This document shows, in pieces, positions 1 to 8,776 of a stretch of DNA of 51,095 nucleotides; position 1 is the stretch's first letter, and the number at the start of each line of letters is the position of its first letter. The position numbers were made by a program, and so were the translations under genes. The DNA comes from Acidobacteriota bacterium (GTDB lineage Bacteria; Acidobacteriota; Terriglobia; Acidiferrales; UBA7541). The notes beneath the pieces are model-generated. The model worked only from the letters and a program-made list of their open reading frames with translations. It did not search any database and was not told the DNA's origin. The stretch lies in the NCBI GenBank assembly GCA_021832085.1, contig JAKBLM010000025.1, positions 1 through 51,095 of the forward strand, given 5' to 3'.

Positions 1-3
1 GCC

Positions 4-58
4 GCCTGCAGCCCGGTTCGAAACGCCACCCCCCGGCGTTTCGAACCGGGCTGCAGGC
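4..58. repeat. Perfect 24-bp inverted repeat
   Basis: Arms 4-27 and 35-58 are exact reverse complements around a 7-nt C-rich loop (28-34). The arm contains GGTTCGAAAC, which resembles a tRNA T-arm, but no cloverleaf can be drawn around it. No T-run follows on either strand. It could be a strong bidirectional terminator for genes outside the window or a REP-like palindromic element. What is seen is only the symmetry; its role is unknown. Confidence 0.85.
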
Positions 59-360
59 CCTTCGCGAAATCAGCGGCCGACAAAGAAAACGTCAGACCCA
101 ATTTGCTGAACTTGACGGACACAACTTAGCACAGCCAATCCTGGCTGTGCCCTCCTGCCCACGCCGTGCCACGCATGAAAATGGCCGGTGACGACCGCAG
201 GGCGTCCCGACGCCGTCCGTAGGGAGGGATCTGCTGTTTCCGATTGCCGCACCGCTATCACCAACCGCCGCACAGGCTCTGAAAGCCCACGGCTAGGCAA
301 TCCCCTGATCTGCAGACGGTCTATGGTCTTGGTGAATTGCAAAGGGCGGAAAAGAAAAAA
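59..360. other. Intergenic region downstream of nadB
   Basis: No convincing coding region. It contains a second, smaller inverted repeat (GCACAGCCA at 129-137 and TGGCTGTGC at 142-150). The 15-mer starting at 127 (TAGCACAGCCAATCC) occurs again after trpD at 37117, so this may be a copy of a dispersed intergenic element. A short A-rich stretch lies just before the nadB stop codon on the plus strand. Confidence 0.6.
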
Positions 361-2007
361 CTACTCGAAACGAACCGCCCCTTCGCGCACGAGCAGGGAA
401 TGTCGCGCAAAGCGCTCGTCGTCGTGGTAGGGGAAATCGGCGCGGTAGTGGCTGCCTCGGCTTTCCTCCCGGGCCAGCGCGCATCGGGCCACAACGCCAG
501 CAAGCGTCCACATGTTGTAGATTTCCCAGTCGCGCCGCACCGGATTTTCCGGCTCCCCGAGTCCCATGCGATCCAGCAACTCGATAGCCTCGGTCAGCTC
601 GCGTCCCTCGCGCAGGATTTCCACGCGGCTTCCGAGAATCCCGCGAATCTTGTCAAGCGTCGGCTCGACGCCTTCCTCGGGGGTAATCGCCGCGGCCGCT
701 TCCGGGCCGGGGATTGCGCACTCGGGCTCGTGGGCCTGCTTCCCCTTGGGTGTGGTTTTGGGTCCGTGCGCGGATGCGTGCCGCTTCGCGCCGCTAGCGG
801 CCGGGGCATCGTCAAGCATCGCCTTGCCCGCCCGCGCGCCGAAGACCAGCCCTTCGAGCAGCGAGTTGCTGGCCAGCCGGTTGGCACCATGAACGCCCGT
901 TGAGGCCACTTCGCCGGCCGCGTAGAGCCCGGCCAGGCTGGTGCGGCCGTGCAGATCGGTTCTGAGCCCGCCCATGGCGTAGTGTGCCGCAGGCCGCACC
1001 GGGATCATGTCGGTGGTAATGTCGATGCCGTAATTGAGGCAGGTGGCGTGGATGCGCGGGAAGCGGCTCTTGACGAAGCCCTCCTTCAGCCCTGTCAGGT
1101 CCAGATAAACGTGGGAACTGCGGGTTCGCTTCAGTTCCGAGACAATAGCCCGGCTGACGACGTCGCGTGGCGCCAGTTCCGCGCCTTCGTGATAGTGGGG
1201 CATGAAGCGTTCGAGCAGCGCGTTGCGCAGCAGTCCGCCCTCGCCGCGCAGCGCCTCTGAGAGAAGGAAAGGCGGGGCGTTTTTCGCGGCGAGCGCCGTG
1301 GGATGAAACTGGATGAACTCCATGTCGGCGAGCGTGGCCCCGGCGCGGAAGCCAATCGCCATTCCGTCGCCCGTGGCGGACGGCGGATTCGTCGTCTCAG
1401 GGTACATCTGGCCGAGACCGCCCGTGGCTAGCAGCACGGCCCGGCATTCCACCTGGACCATCCGTCCGCTTTGCTCGTCGAGAAAGCGAAGCCCGGTCAC
1501 CGCCGTGCTATCTTCGGCGGTTTCCAGGCCAAGGGTGAAGGACTGCATCCGCATCTCGATCCGTTCGACCGTGTGCGCCTTGGCCAGCAGCGCGCGGCTG
1601 ATTTCCCAGCCGGTGGAATCCCCGTGTGCGTGCAGAATGCGCGAGCGGCTATGGGCGCCCTCGCGCGTGAAGGCCAGCCGGGTGCCGTTGCGGTCGAAAC
1701 GGGTTCCCCAGCTGATCAGCTCCTGGATGTAGCGGGGACCTTCCTCGACGAGAACGTGCACGGCCGCGGGATCGCAGAGCCCGTCGCCGGCGCGGATCGT
1801 GTCTTGCTCGTGGAGGCCGATTTCGTCTTCGTCACTGAGTGCGGCGGCGATGCCGCCCTGTGCCACTGCGGTCGCGCTCTCGCCTGCCTTGCCCTTGGCC
1901 AGCATGAGCACGCTGCCGCCGCGTGCCAGTTCAATCGCGGCCCGCAAGCCGGCAACGCCGGCGCCAACCACCGCGTAATCCACGCAAATCCGTTCGCTTT
2001 CTTGCAT
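361..2007 (-). CDS. nadB: L-aspartate oxidase
   Basis: Flavoprotein that oxidises L-aspartate to iminoaspartate, the first step of de novo NAD synthesis, in the cytoplasm. The 548-residue product has the usual family length. An N-terminal FAD-binding fold is seen in VVGAGVAGLRAAIELA (residues about 15-30), followed by the succinate dehydrogenase/fumarate reductase-type motifs ATAVAQGGIAA and EFIQFHPTAL, the active-site stretch RGEGG, and HYAMGGLRTD plus NRLASNSLLEGLVFG, all typical of NadB. The C-terminal helical domain is present. NadA and NadC are not in the window. It is divergent from aroB, with 94 bp between the start codons. Residues about 405-440 form a low-complexity linker unlike most family members. 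Confidence 0.96.
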   Translation of the reverse strand: MQESERICVDYAVVGAGVAGLRAAIELARGGSVLMLAKGKAGESATAVAQGGIAAALSDEDEIGLHEQDTIRAGDGLCDPAAVHVLVEEGPRYIQELISWGTRFDRNGTRLAFTREGAHSRSRILHAHGDSTGWEISRALLAKAHTVERIEMRMQSFTLGLETAEDSTAVTGLRFLDEQSGRMVQVECRAVLLATGGLGQMYPETTNPPSATGDGMAIGFRAGATLADMEFIQFHPTALAAKNAPPFLLSEALRGEGGLLRNALLERFMPHYHEGAELAPRDVVSRAIVSELKRTRSSHVYLDLTGLKEGFVKSRFPRIHATCLNYGIDITTDMIPVRPAAHYAMGGLRTDLHGRTSLAGLYAAGEVASTGVHGANRLASNSLLEGLVFGARAGKAMLDDAPAASGAKRHASAHGPKTTPKGKQAHEPECAIPGPEAAAAITPEEGVEPTLDKIRGILGSRVEILREGRELTEAIELLDRMGLGEPENPVRRDWEIYNMWTLAGVVARCALAREESRGSHYRADFPYHDDERFARHSLLVREGAVRFE

Positions 2008-2101
2008 GACTGGACTGGAACCCCGTCAGGTCTGTCTATGTTAGCACGAAGCTCCGCAGAGGAAGTTTACCTAAAGGCTGTGGTACAGTCTTCGCGCGGC
2101 A

Positions 2102-3235
2102 ATGAAACGGCTTGTAATTCACTCTTCGGCGGGCGATTACCCGCTGCTTTGCGGTCGCGGCCTATGCGGCCGGCGCGGCTGGCTTGCGCGGCAGCTTCCG
2201 GCCGACCGGAGCGGCGTGTTCTTGCTCTCCTCACCGCGCGTATGGCGCAATTGCGGGAAGGCGCTAGGCTTGGCGCTCGGCCCGGCGCGGCCGCAACGCA
2301 TCCTCTTCGACGACCGGGAAACGGCGAAAAATCTGGCCACGGTGGAGCGGCTCGCCCGGGCGCTGGTGCGCGCCGGCGCCGATCGCGGCGCGGTTGTCGT
2401 GGCGGCCGGTGGCGGAGTCGTCGGTGACGTCGCCGGTTTTGCCGCGGCCAGTTACATGCGCGGCGTCCGTCTGGTCCACGTGCCGACGACATTGGTCGCG
2501 CAGGTGGACAGTTCGATCGGCGGAAAAACCGGCGTCAACCTCAAGGAAGGGAAGAACCTGGTCGGAGCTTTCTATCCGCCGCAGCTGGTGGTCGTCGATC
2601 CCAACCTGCTTGCCACACTCGAGGATCGCCAATATCGTTCCGGCCTCTACGAAGTGGTCAAGTATGCGGTCATCGCCGATCCGTTGCTCTTCGACGTGCT
2701 TGAGCGCACGGTCGGCCGCCTCCGGTCGCGCGACGGCAGCGTGCTCGATTGGGTGGTGGCGCGTTGCGCCCGCATCAAGGGCGACATCGTCGGCCAGGAT
2801 GAACGCGAGGGCGGATTGCGCCAGGTGCTGAATTTCGGCCACACGATCGGTCACGCCCTCGAAGCAGCCACCGGATACCGCAGTCTGCTCCACGGCGAGG
2901 CTGTCGGCTGGGGCATGCTGGCTGCGGTGGAGCTGGCCCGGCGGCTCGGTCGGCTGCGACCCTCCGAAGCCGATCGCGTTGCCGCTCTCGTCGTAGCTGT
3001 GGGTCGACTGCCACGCCTGCCCGAGCGGAGGATCGCGATTGTCCGGTGGCTTGGCGCGGACAAGAAGGCACGCGCCGGCAGGCTGCGCTGGGTGTTGCCG
3101 CGGCGGATTGGCGAGGTGGAAATCACCGAAGACGTGCCGGAAAGCCTGGTGCGTGAGGTGTTCGACGTATTGCCCCAACTCGAGCCGAAACCGCCGAAAG
3201 CTACGAGTCGTTCCGCGTTGCGGGAGCGCCGCTGA
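2102..3235 (+). CDS. aroB: 3-dehydroquinate synthase
   Basis: Converts DAHP to 3-dehydroquinate in the shikimate pathway; NAD- and metal-dependent. The 377-residue product contains the NAD-binding stretch AAGGGVVGDVAGFAA, the PTTLVAQVDSSIGGKTGVN substrate/NAD segment, the catalytic Lys region RSGLYEVVKYAVI, and metal ligands in NFGHTIGHALE and LHGEAVGWGM. The ATG at 2102 gives the normal N-terminus. The next gene, a quinone methyltransferase, begins 19 bp after the stop, so the two are probably co-transcribed. The later shikimate enzyme AroDE is encoded far away at 46.9-48.4 kb. Confidence 0.96.
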   Translation: MKRLVIHSSAGDYPLLCGRGLCGRRGWLARQLPADRSGVFLLSSPRVWRNCGKALGLALGPARPQRILFDDRETAKNLATVERLARALVRAGADRGAVVVAAGGGVVGDVAGFAAASYMRGVRLVHVPTTLVAQVDSSIGGKTGVNLKEGKNLVGAFYPPQLVVVDPNLLATLEDRQYRSGLYEVVKYAVIADPLLFDVLERTVGRLRSRDGSVLDWVVARCARIKGDIVGQDEREGGLRQVLNFGHTIGHALEAATGYRSLLHGEAVGWGMLAAVELARRLGRLRPSEADRVAALVVAVGRLPRLPERRIAIVRWLGADKKARAGRLRWVLPRRIGEVEITEDVPESLVREVFDVLPQLEPKPPKATSRSALRERR

Positions 3236-3254
3236 TTATGCCAGGCACCCGAGG

Positions 3255-4055
3255 ATGACGAAGACCGAAGAGCCGGCCGCCGGAACGCGCCCGGAAGGAG
3301 CGGGAAACGAGGCCGAAGCAGCGCGCCGGGTGCGCGACCTTTTCGGCGCGATTGCGCCGCGCTACGACTTTCTCAATCACCTCCTTTCGTTTTCCTGCGA
3401 TCGCTGGTGGCGCCGCCGCACAGCTCGCCGGGTTCGCGACTGGTTGCGTCCCGGCTCGTGCGTGCTCGATGTCTGTTGCGGCACGGGCGATCTAACGTTT
3501 GCGCTCGAGCGGGAGGCACACAAACAGGCCGGTGGGAGCGTCGCCATCTGCGGCGGCGATTTCGTCCATGGGATGCTGGTGCGCGCGCGCGAAAAGGCGA
3601 TCGCGCGATCGAGCGGAAGCTGTTTCCTGGGCGTGGATGCTCTGGCTTTGCCCTTCGCAGACGGCTGCTTCGATCTGATTGCTGTCGCTTTCGGCTTCCG
3701 CAATCTGGCCAACTACGCTGTCGGTATTGAAGAGTTTCGGCGCGTGCTGCGTTCCGGCGGCCTGCTGGCGATCTTGGAATTTTCCGAGCCGCCAGGGCCG
3801 GTCTTCGGCCGCCTGTACCGTTTTTATTTCGAGCGGATTTTGCCAGGCATCGGCGGGCTCATTTCCGGCAATCGCCGTGCGTACGGCTATCTGCCGACTT
3901 CGGTAGCCCGTTTCCCCTCACCGGAAGACTTGGCGGAGAGTCTGCGCACCGCTGGCTTCGCGAACGTACGCTACGAGCGCTGGATGGGCGGCATTGTTGC
4001 GCTTCATTTGGCCCAACGGCCGGGCACAAAAAACGCAAAAGTCGAAGCTTCCTGA
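3255..4055 (+). CDS. Demethylmenaquinone/ubiquinone C-methyltransferase
   Basis: SAM-dependent methyltransferase for the last ring methylation of menaquinone (MenG/UbiE family). The 266-residue product carries FGAIAPRYDFLNHLLSF near the N-terminus, the SAM motif I VLDVCCGTGDLTFA, and the UbiE-specific LPFADGCFDLIAVAFGFRN and LEFSEP segments. The ATG at 3255 is chosen because it precedes the homologous region; the frame stays open upstream through the end of aroB but that part is unlike the family. It follows aroB closely. Acidobacteria-like bacteria usually make menaquinone, so MenG is more likely than UbiE, but the sequence alone does not decide this. Confidence 0.92.
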   Translation: MTKTEEPAAGTRPEGAGNEAEAARRVRDLFGAIAPRYDFLNHLLSFSCDRWWRRRTARRVRDWLRPGSCVLDVCCGTGDLTFALEREAHKQAGGSVAICGGDFVHGMLVRAREKAIARSSGSCFLGVDALALPFADGCFDLIAVAFGFRNLANYAVGIEEFRRVLRSGGLLAILEFSEPPGPVFGRLYRFYFERILPGIGGLISGNRRAYGYLPTSVARFPSPEDLAESLRTAGFANVRYERWMGGIVALHLAQRPGTKNAKVEAS

Positions 4056-4074
4056 AGCATCCGCACGACCGCCT

Positions 4075-4965
4075 TCACCGAGCCAGGCCCGAAACGGACA
4101 GATACCAGTGCAACAGGGGCCCTCCGGCAAAAATCAGAAAGAGCCCCGCAATGCCGAGGAAGGTTCCAAAGGGCAATTCGTAATCCCGGCCCTTGCGTAA
4201 AACCAGTATGGCAATGCCTCCTGCCACGCTGCCGAGGATCGAGCCCACGAGTAGCATCAGGATTGCCTGGCGGACGCCAAGAAACGCGCCCGCCATTGCC
4301 ATCATCTTCACGTCACCGAGTCCCATGCCTTCGCGTCCCCGCAACCGGAAGTAGCCTTCCGCGAAAAGCCAGAGCAAACCGCCGGCGACCGCCGCGCCCA
4401 TCACCGCATTGGTAAGGCGTGTCAGCCACGTCGCCGCGCCGACCGAGAACCACACGTTGAGCACCCAGTGCCCGAACCTATCGGCCTCGGGCGTGAAGGG
4501 ACTGAACGCCAGTCCCGCAACCAGGCCGAAATAGGTCACCCGGTCCGGCAGCAAGCGCTCGTGCAGATCAGTAAAGATAAGCACCAGCATCATCGAGCAG
4601 AAGAGTGTCCACTTCGCGCCGGACAGCGTCACGCCGAACTGCCAATAACAGCCCAGAAAGAGGAGCCCGGCAGCCAGTTCCACGAGCGGATATTCCGGCG
4701 AGATTGGCTGGTGACAGGCGCGGCAGCGTCCCCGGAGCAGCACGTAGCTCAGCACCGGTATGTTGTCCCAGGGATGGATCGGCGTCAGGCAGCGCGGGCA
4801 ATGGGAGCCCGGGTTTACCAGGGATTGGTGCCGCGGCAGCCGGCGAATGCACACATTCAGAAAACTGCCGAAGACCAGTCCGAAAACGAAGACAAGCGCC
4901 AGGATCACCGCTCGACTCTGCCACAACTGCTCCGGTGCCTCAAGCACCATTGAGGACATGTGCAT
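4075..4965 (-). CDS. Prepilin leader peptidase/N-methyltransferase
   Basis: Inner-membrane aspartic protease (A24 family, PilD/GspO type) that cleaves and methylates type IV pilin-like precursors. The 296-residue product has an N-terminal methylase-type domain with the GSFLNVCIRRLP motif and a four-cysteine zinc site (C56, C59, C81, C84). The catalytic aspartates are in FTDLHERLLPDR and GLGDVKMM. About seven hydrophobic segments are visible. Start codon choice between M1, M3 and M6 is uncertain. It faces efp across a 135-bp divergent promoter region and ends convergent with the methyltransferase gene. No pilin genes are nearby. Confidence 0.94.
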   Translation of the reverse strand: MHMSSMVLEAPEQLWQSRAVILALVFVFGLVFGSFLNVCIRRLPRHQSLVNPGSHCPRCLTPIHPWDNIPVLSYVLLRGRCRACHQPISPEYPLVELAAGLLFLGCYWQFGVTLSGAKWTLFCSMMLVLIFTDLHERLLPDRVTYFGLVAGLAFSPFTPEADRFGHWVLNVWFSVGAATWLTRLTNAVMGAAVAGGLLWLFAEGYFRLRGREGMGLGDVKMMAMAGAFLGVRQAILMLLVGSILGSVAGGIAILVLRKGRDYELPFGTFLGIAGLFLIFAGGPLLHWYLSVSGLAR

Positions 4966-5100
4966 GTGCTATCATGCGCGAATCGGCTTGTTTCCGTGCG
5001 GCAGCGGCCTTGACGGCTTCGAGGGTTCCGCTTGGTTTCCCTGATTGGCCGTCCACAGTGCGGTTCTTTATTGTATTTAGGAGTGAGAGACGCTATCGGA

Positions 5101-5679
5101 ATGCTTGCGATCGAGCTGAGAGCGGGAATGGCGATTCGATCCGAAGGCCGTGCCTACAAGCTGGTCGAGGTGGAACTCAAAAGCCGTGCCGGGCAGATCC
5201 ATAATCTCGTCAAGATCAAGTTACGAGACCTCGACACCGGCCGCCTCAGCGAATTGCACGTTCGCCCCGAGGAGCGCTTCGAGGATCTGGAGCTGGACCG
5301 GCAATCGATGGAATTCCTCTACGGCGATGCCGAGTCCTGCACCTTCATGCATCCGGAAACGTTTGAACAGATTGTCATTCCACGCTCAACAATCGGGCCG
5401 GGGGAGCGGTTCCTGCAGGAGGGAATGAAGCTGCCGGTGGAACTGTTCGAGGGCCGGCCGGTGAGCATCGTGCTGCCGCAGACCGTGGATTTGGCGGTGA
5501 CCCAGACGGCGCCGGCGGTGCATTCACAACAGGACAGCACGCTAAAGGAAGCCACGCTCGAAAACGGGGTGGTAATAAAGGTGCCGCTCTTCGTCGAAGC
5601 CGGCGAGACCGTGCGTGTGGAAGTGGAAACCGGCCGTTACATCGAGCGCATCCGCACCGACCGCAAGCGCGGCGCCTGA
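5101..5679 (+). CDS. efp: Elongation factor P with atypical loop tip
   Basis: Ribosome-binding factor that relieves stalling at polyproline stretches. The 192-residue length and three beta-barrel domains match EF-P, including FEQIVIP and the C-terminal KVPLFVEAGETVRVEVETG stretch. In E. coli EF-P the domain I loop carries the modified Lys34. Aligning VKLRRLLTG of E. coli with IKLRDLDTG here places Gln32 at that position (loop KSRAGQIHN), so neither the beta-lysylated Lys nor the rhamnosylated Arg is present. The ATG at 5101 gives a standard N-terminus. An in-frame GTG at 5083 is possible. An AGGAG lies at 5080-5084, rather far upstream of the ATG. Confidence 0.93.
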   Translation: MLAIELRAGMAIRSEGRAYKLVEVELKSRAGQIHNLVKIKLRDLDTGRLSELHVRPEERFEDLELDRQSMEFLYGDAESCTFMHPETFEQIVIPRSTIGPGERFLQEGMKLPVELFEGRPVSIVLPQTVDLAVTQTAPAVHSQQDSTLKEATLENGVVIKVPLFVEAGETVRVEVETGRYIERIRTDRKRGA

Positions 5680-5764
5680 GGCCCGCCTTCCATCCCATCC
5701 GAGCCTGCCGAGCGAGATCGCCTCTCGCATTTCTCAATCCCCATAGCGGCCTTGCGCCGCCCTC

Positions 5765-6677
<913 letters not shown>

Positions 6678-6977
6678 CGTCACCTCACGCAGGCGCGCCG
6701 GGACACTGTTACCAGAAATTCATGCGACTCTTACGCAGGCATCATTTCCGGCTCGCACAGTGCGCTTTGGCTCCGGCAAATCACGAGGGGTGGCCCTTGC
6801 TGCCGGCGCGAGAAGTGTTGGCGAAGTCCCGCAGTCGTGACGGAGGCAATGAAAATGGTGATGCGCAGGCACATCAAAAGCCGCGGAACCGCTCCGACGC
6901 GCAGCGTCGCAAGGAAGACCTTTCAGCGGAAGCTTGCGAGATCGGGAAGTTTTGGGCTAAATGGGATTGAGACGCCA

Positions 6978-8090
6978 ATGAACTGGGGCATTCCTCCCTG
7001 GAAGATCGACTTCGCCTCGAAGCCGCAGCCGTTGCCCGCCGAGGTGGACTTCGTCGTCGTCGGAGGCGGTTTTTCCGGCCTGTCGGCGGCGGCCTGGCTG
7101 AAAGAAATCGCTCCCGGGTGCAGTGTTGTCCTGCTGGAAGCAACCCGCGTCGGCGCGGGCGCCAGCGGGCGCACGGGGGGCTTGGCGCTGGCGGAAGCAG
7201 CCGAAGGCGAGCTGGAGTGCCTCGGGGACGTGCTGGGCGGTTATCGCGACACGCTCAACCGGCTTGGCGCTGCCGGCGACATCGAGTTTCCCGGCGTATT
7301 CGAAATTGCCCGCAGCGGTGGCCGCGTCGATTCCCCGATTGTCTGGGAAGATTCGGGTACCCTGCGCGTCATCAAGGAAGTTGCTGGCGGAGGGATCGAT
7401 CCAGGCCGCATCCTGAGCGACCTGGCCCTAGCTGCGACGCGGCGGGGCGTGTTGGTGCTGGAAAAGGCGCGGGTCGAGAATGTCGCCTTCGAATCGCCTC
7501 TTGTCGTTCGCAGTTCGGTGGGCACGATCCGTGCCAAAAAGGTGCTACTCGCCACCAATGCGCAATCGGTCGAGCTTTCTGGTCTGGCCGAGCACTCGTG
7601 GGCCAGGTTCACGCTCGCCGTTCAAACCGAGCCGCTCGCAGATGCTGCACTCTCGGCGCTCGGGCTCTCTTCGGGAAAGGGATTCTACACGTCCGATCTG
7701 CCCTACCTATGGGGCCGGCCCATGCCGAACGGGGCGGTAATGTTCGGCAGCGGCCTGGTGGACATTGCCGACGACGCCGACCTGGCCGCGCTCGACATCA
7801 GTCAGGGCGTCGCCGCCGGTTTGTTCGCCAGCCTCGAGCGGCGCGTTCGTGGACTGCACCCCGTTCTGGCGGATGTCGATTTTGCGCTGCGCTGGGGCGG
7901 GCCGATCCGCTTCGGCAATGCCTGGCAGATGTTCTTCGACCAACATCCGTGCTCGAAGGACGTGATCGTCCTGAACGGACTCGGCGGCGATGGTGTCAGC
8001 TTCTCGGTATATCTGGGCAGGTGGGCTGCGGAAGTGTTTGCCGGTCAACGCTCACTTCCCAGTTGGGGCAAGGTTCCCGCAACGGCTTGA
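6978..8090 (+). CDS. FAD-dependent oxidoreductase (DAO family)
   Basis: Glycine/D-amino-acid oxidase-type flavoprotein of 370 residues. An N-terminal Rossmann fold is shown by FVVVGGGFSGLSAAAWL (about residues 24-40), and RVGAGASGRTGG is the second FAD-contact loop typical of the family. The C-terminal NGLGGDGVSFSVYLGRWAAE segment contacts FAD in related gamma-glutamylputrescine or glycine oxidases. The substrate cannot be deduced; a secondary or primary amine is the family norm. The ATG at 6978 is chosen because the Rossmann motif starts soon after; the frame is open upstream but that part has no resemblance to the family. It is divergent from the broken hemF and convergent with guaD. Confidence 0.85.
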   Translation: MNWGIPPWKIDFASKPQPLPAEVDFVVVGGGFSGLSAAAWLKEIAPGCSVVLLEATRVGAGASGRTGGLALAEAAEGELECLGDVLGGYRDTLNRLGAAGDIEFPGVFEIARSGGRVDSPIVWEDSGTLRVIKEVAGGGIDPGRILSDLALAATRRGVLVLEKARVENVAFESPLVVRSSVGTIRAKKVLLATNAQSVELSGLAEHSWARFTLAVQTEPLADAALSALGLSSGKGFYTSDLPYLWGRPMPNGAVMFGSGLVDIADDADLAALDISQGVAAGLFASLERRVRGLHPVLADVDFALRWGGPIRFGNAWQMFFDQHPCSKDVIVLNGLGGDGVSFSVYLGRWAAEVFAGQRSLPSWGKVPATA

Positions 8091-8193
8091 TTTCTGTTTT
8101 CCTTTCCGTCAAATCGTTGAGATCCGAGCACGCGGGGAGCCAAATCGATAACGGACAGTTGAAAAGCGCTTCTCTGCCAGCCGAGACGCGTCG

Positions 8194-8673
8194 TCAGTAG
8201 GGAATCTTGTTGGGATTGGCCATCCAGGCTTCGAAAGCAGCAAGCCCCTCTTCGCGCATGAGCTGCAGCATGGGGATGCGTCGGCCTTGGTGGGGGAGGG
8301 AGAGTTCGGCACGAATGAGGGAATCGTCGAACCCGGCGCGGGCAGCATCTTCAGCCTGGCAGGCGTAAAAAAGCCGGTCCAGTCGCGCCCAGTAAATGGC
8401 TCCGAGGCACATCGGGCACGGCTCGCAGCTCGCGTAAATCTCGCATCCGGTGAGTTGAAATGTGGCGAGTGCCAGGCACGCACGCCGGATCGCGACGATT
8501 TCCGCATGGGCCGTTGGATCATTCTCGCTGGTCACCAGGTTCGTTCCCTCGCTGATCACGCGGCCATCTTTGACCACCAGCGCGGCGAAGGGCCCACCAC
8601 GGCCCAAACGCACATTTTCCAGCGAGAGTTGGATCGCCCGCGCCATGAACGAATTGGATTGCTCGCCGCTCAT
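8194..8673 (-). CDS. guaD: Guanine deaminase (cytidine-deaminase fold)
   Basis: Zinc hydrolase converting guanine to xanthine in purine salvage. The 159-residue product closely resembles Bacillus GuaD: NDPTAHAEIVAIRRAC supplies the zinc His56 and proton-shuttling Glu58, and SCEPCPMCLGAIYWAR supplies Cys86 and Cys89. The family-specific AGFDDSLI segment and the C-terminal swapped tail ending NKIPY are also present, which favours GuaD over TadA. It lies downstream of hlyD on the same strand, separated by 103 bp with a strong hairpin, so it may be transcribed separately. Confidence 0.9.
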   Translation of the reverse strand: MSGEQSNSFMARAIQLSLENVRLGRGGPFAALVVKDGRVISEGTNLVTSENDPTAHAEIVAIRRACLALATFQLTGCEIYASCEPCPMCLGAIYWARLDRLFYACQAEDAARAGFDDSLIRAELSLPHQGRRIPMLQLMREEGLAAFEAWMANPNKIPY

Positions 8674-8745
8674 GTCCTGACCGTCCTTGTGGCTGTGGGT
8701 TGCGCCGGTCGTCTGGTTCCCGCCGGGTTGGAAACGGGTGCCCCC

Positions 8746-8771
8746 GGCCGCGGATTGGGAAATCCGCGGCC
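8746..8771 (-). terminator. Strong hairpin just after hlyD
   Basis: A perfect 11-bp stem (8746-8756 with 8761-8771) closed by a four-base loop begins 5 bases after the hlyD TAA stop codon on the minus strand. It is not followed by a T-run, so it could be a factor-assisted terminator, an mRNA 3'-end stabiliser, or an attenuating structure before guaD. Confidence 0.55.
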
Positions 8772-8776
8772 GCTCT

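Noticed and set aside
15..60. tRNA gene suggested by GGTTCGAAAC
   Set aside because: The T-arm-like core is part of a long palindrome and no acceptor, D or anticodon stems can be formed.
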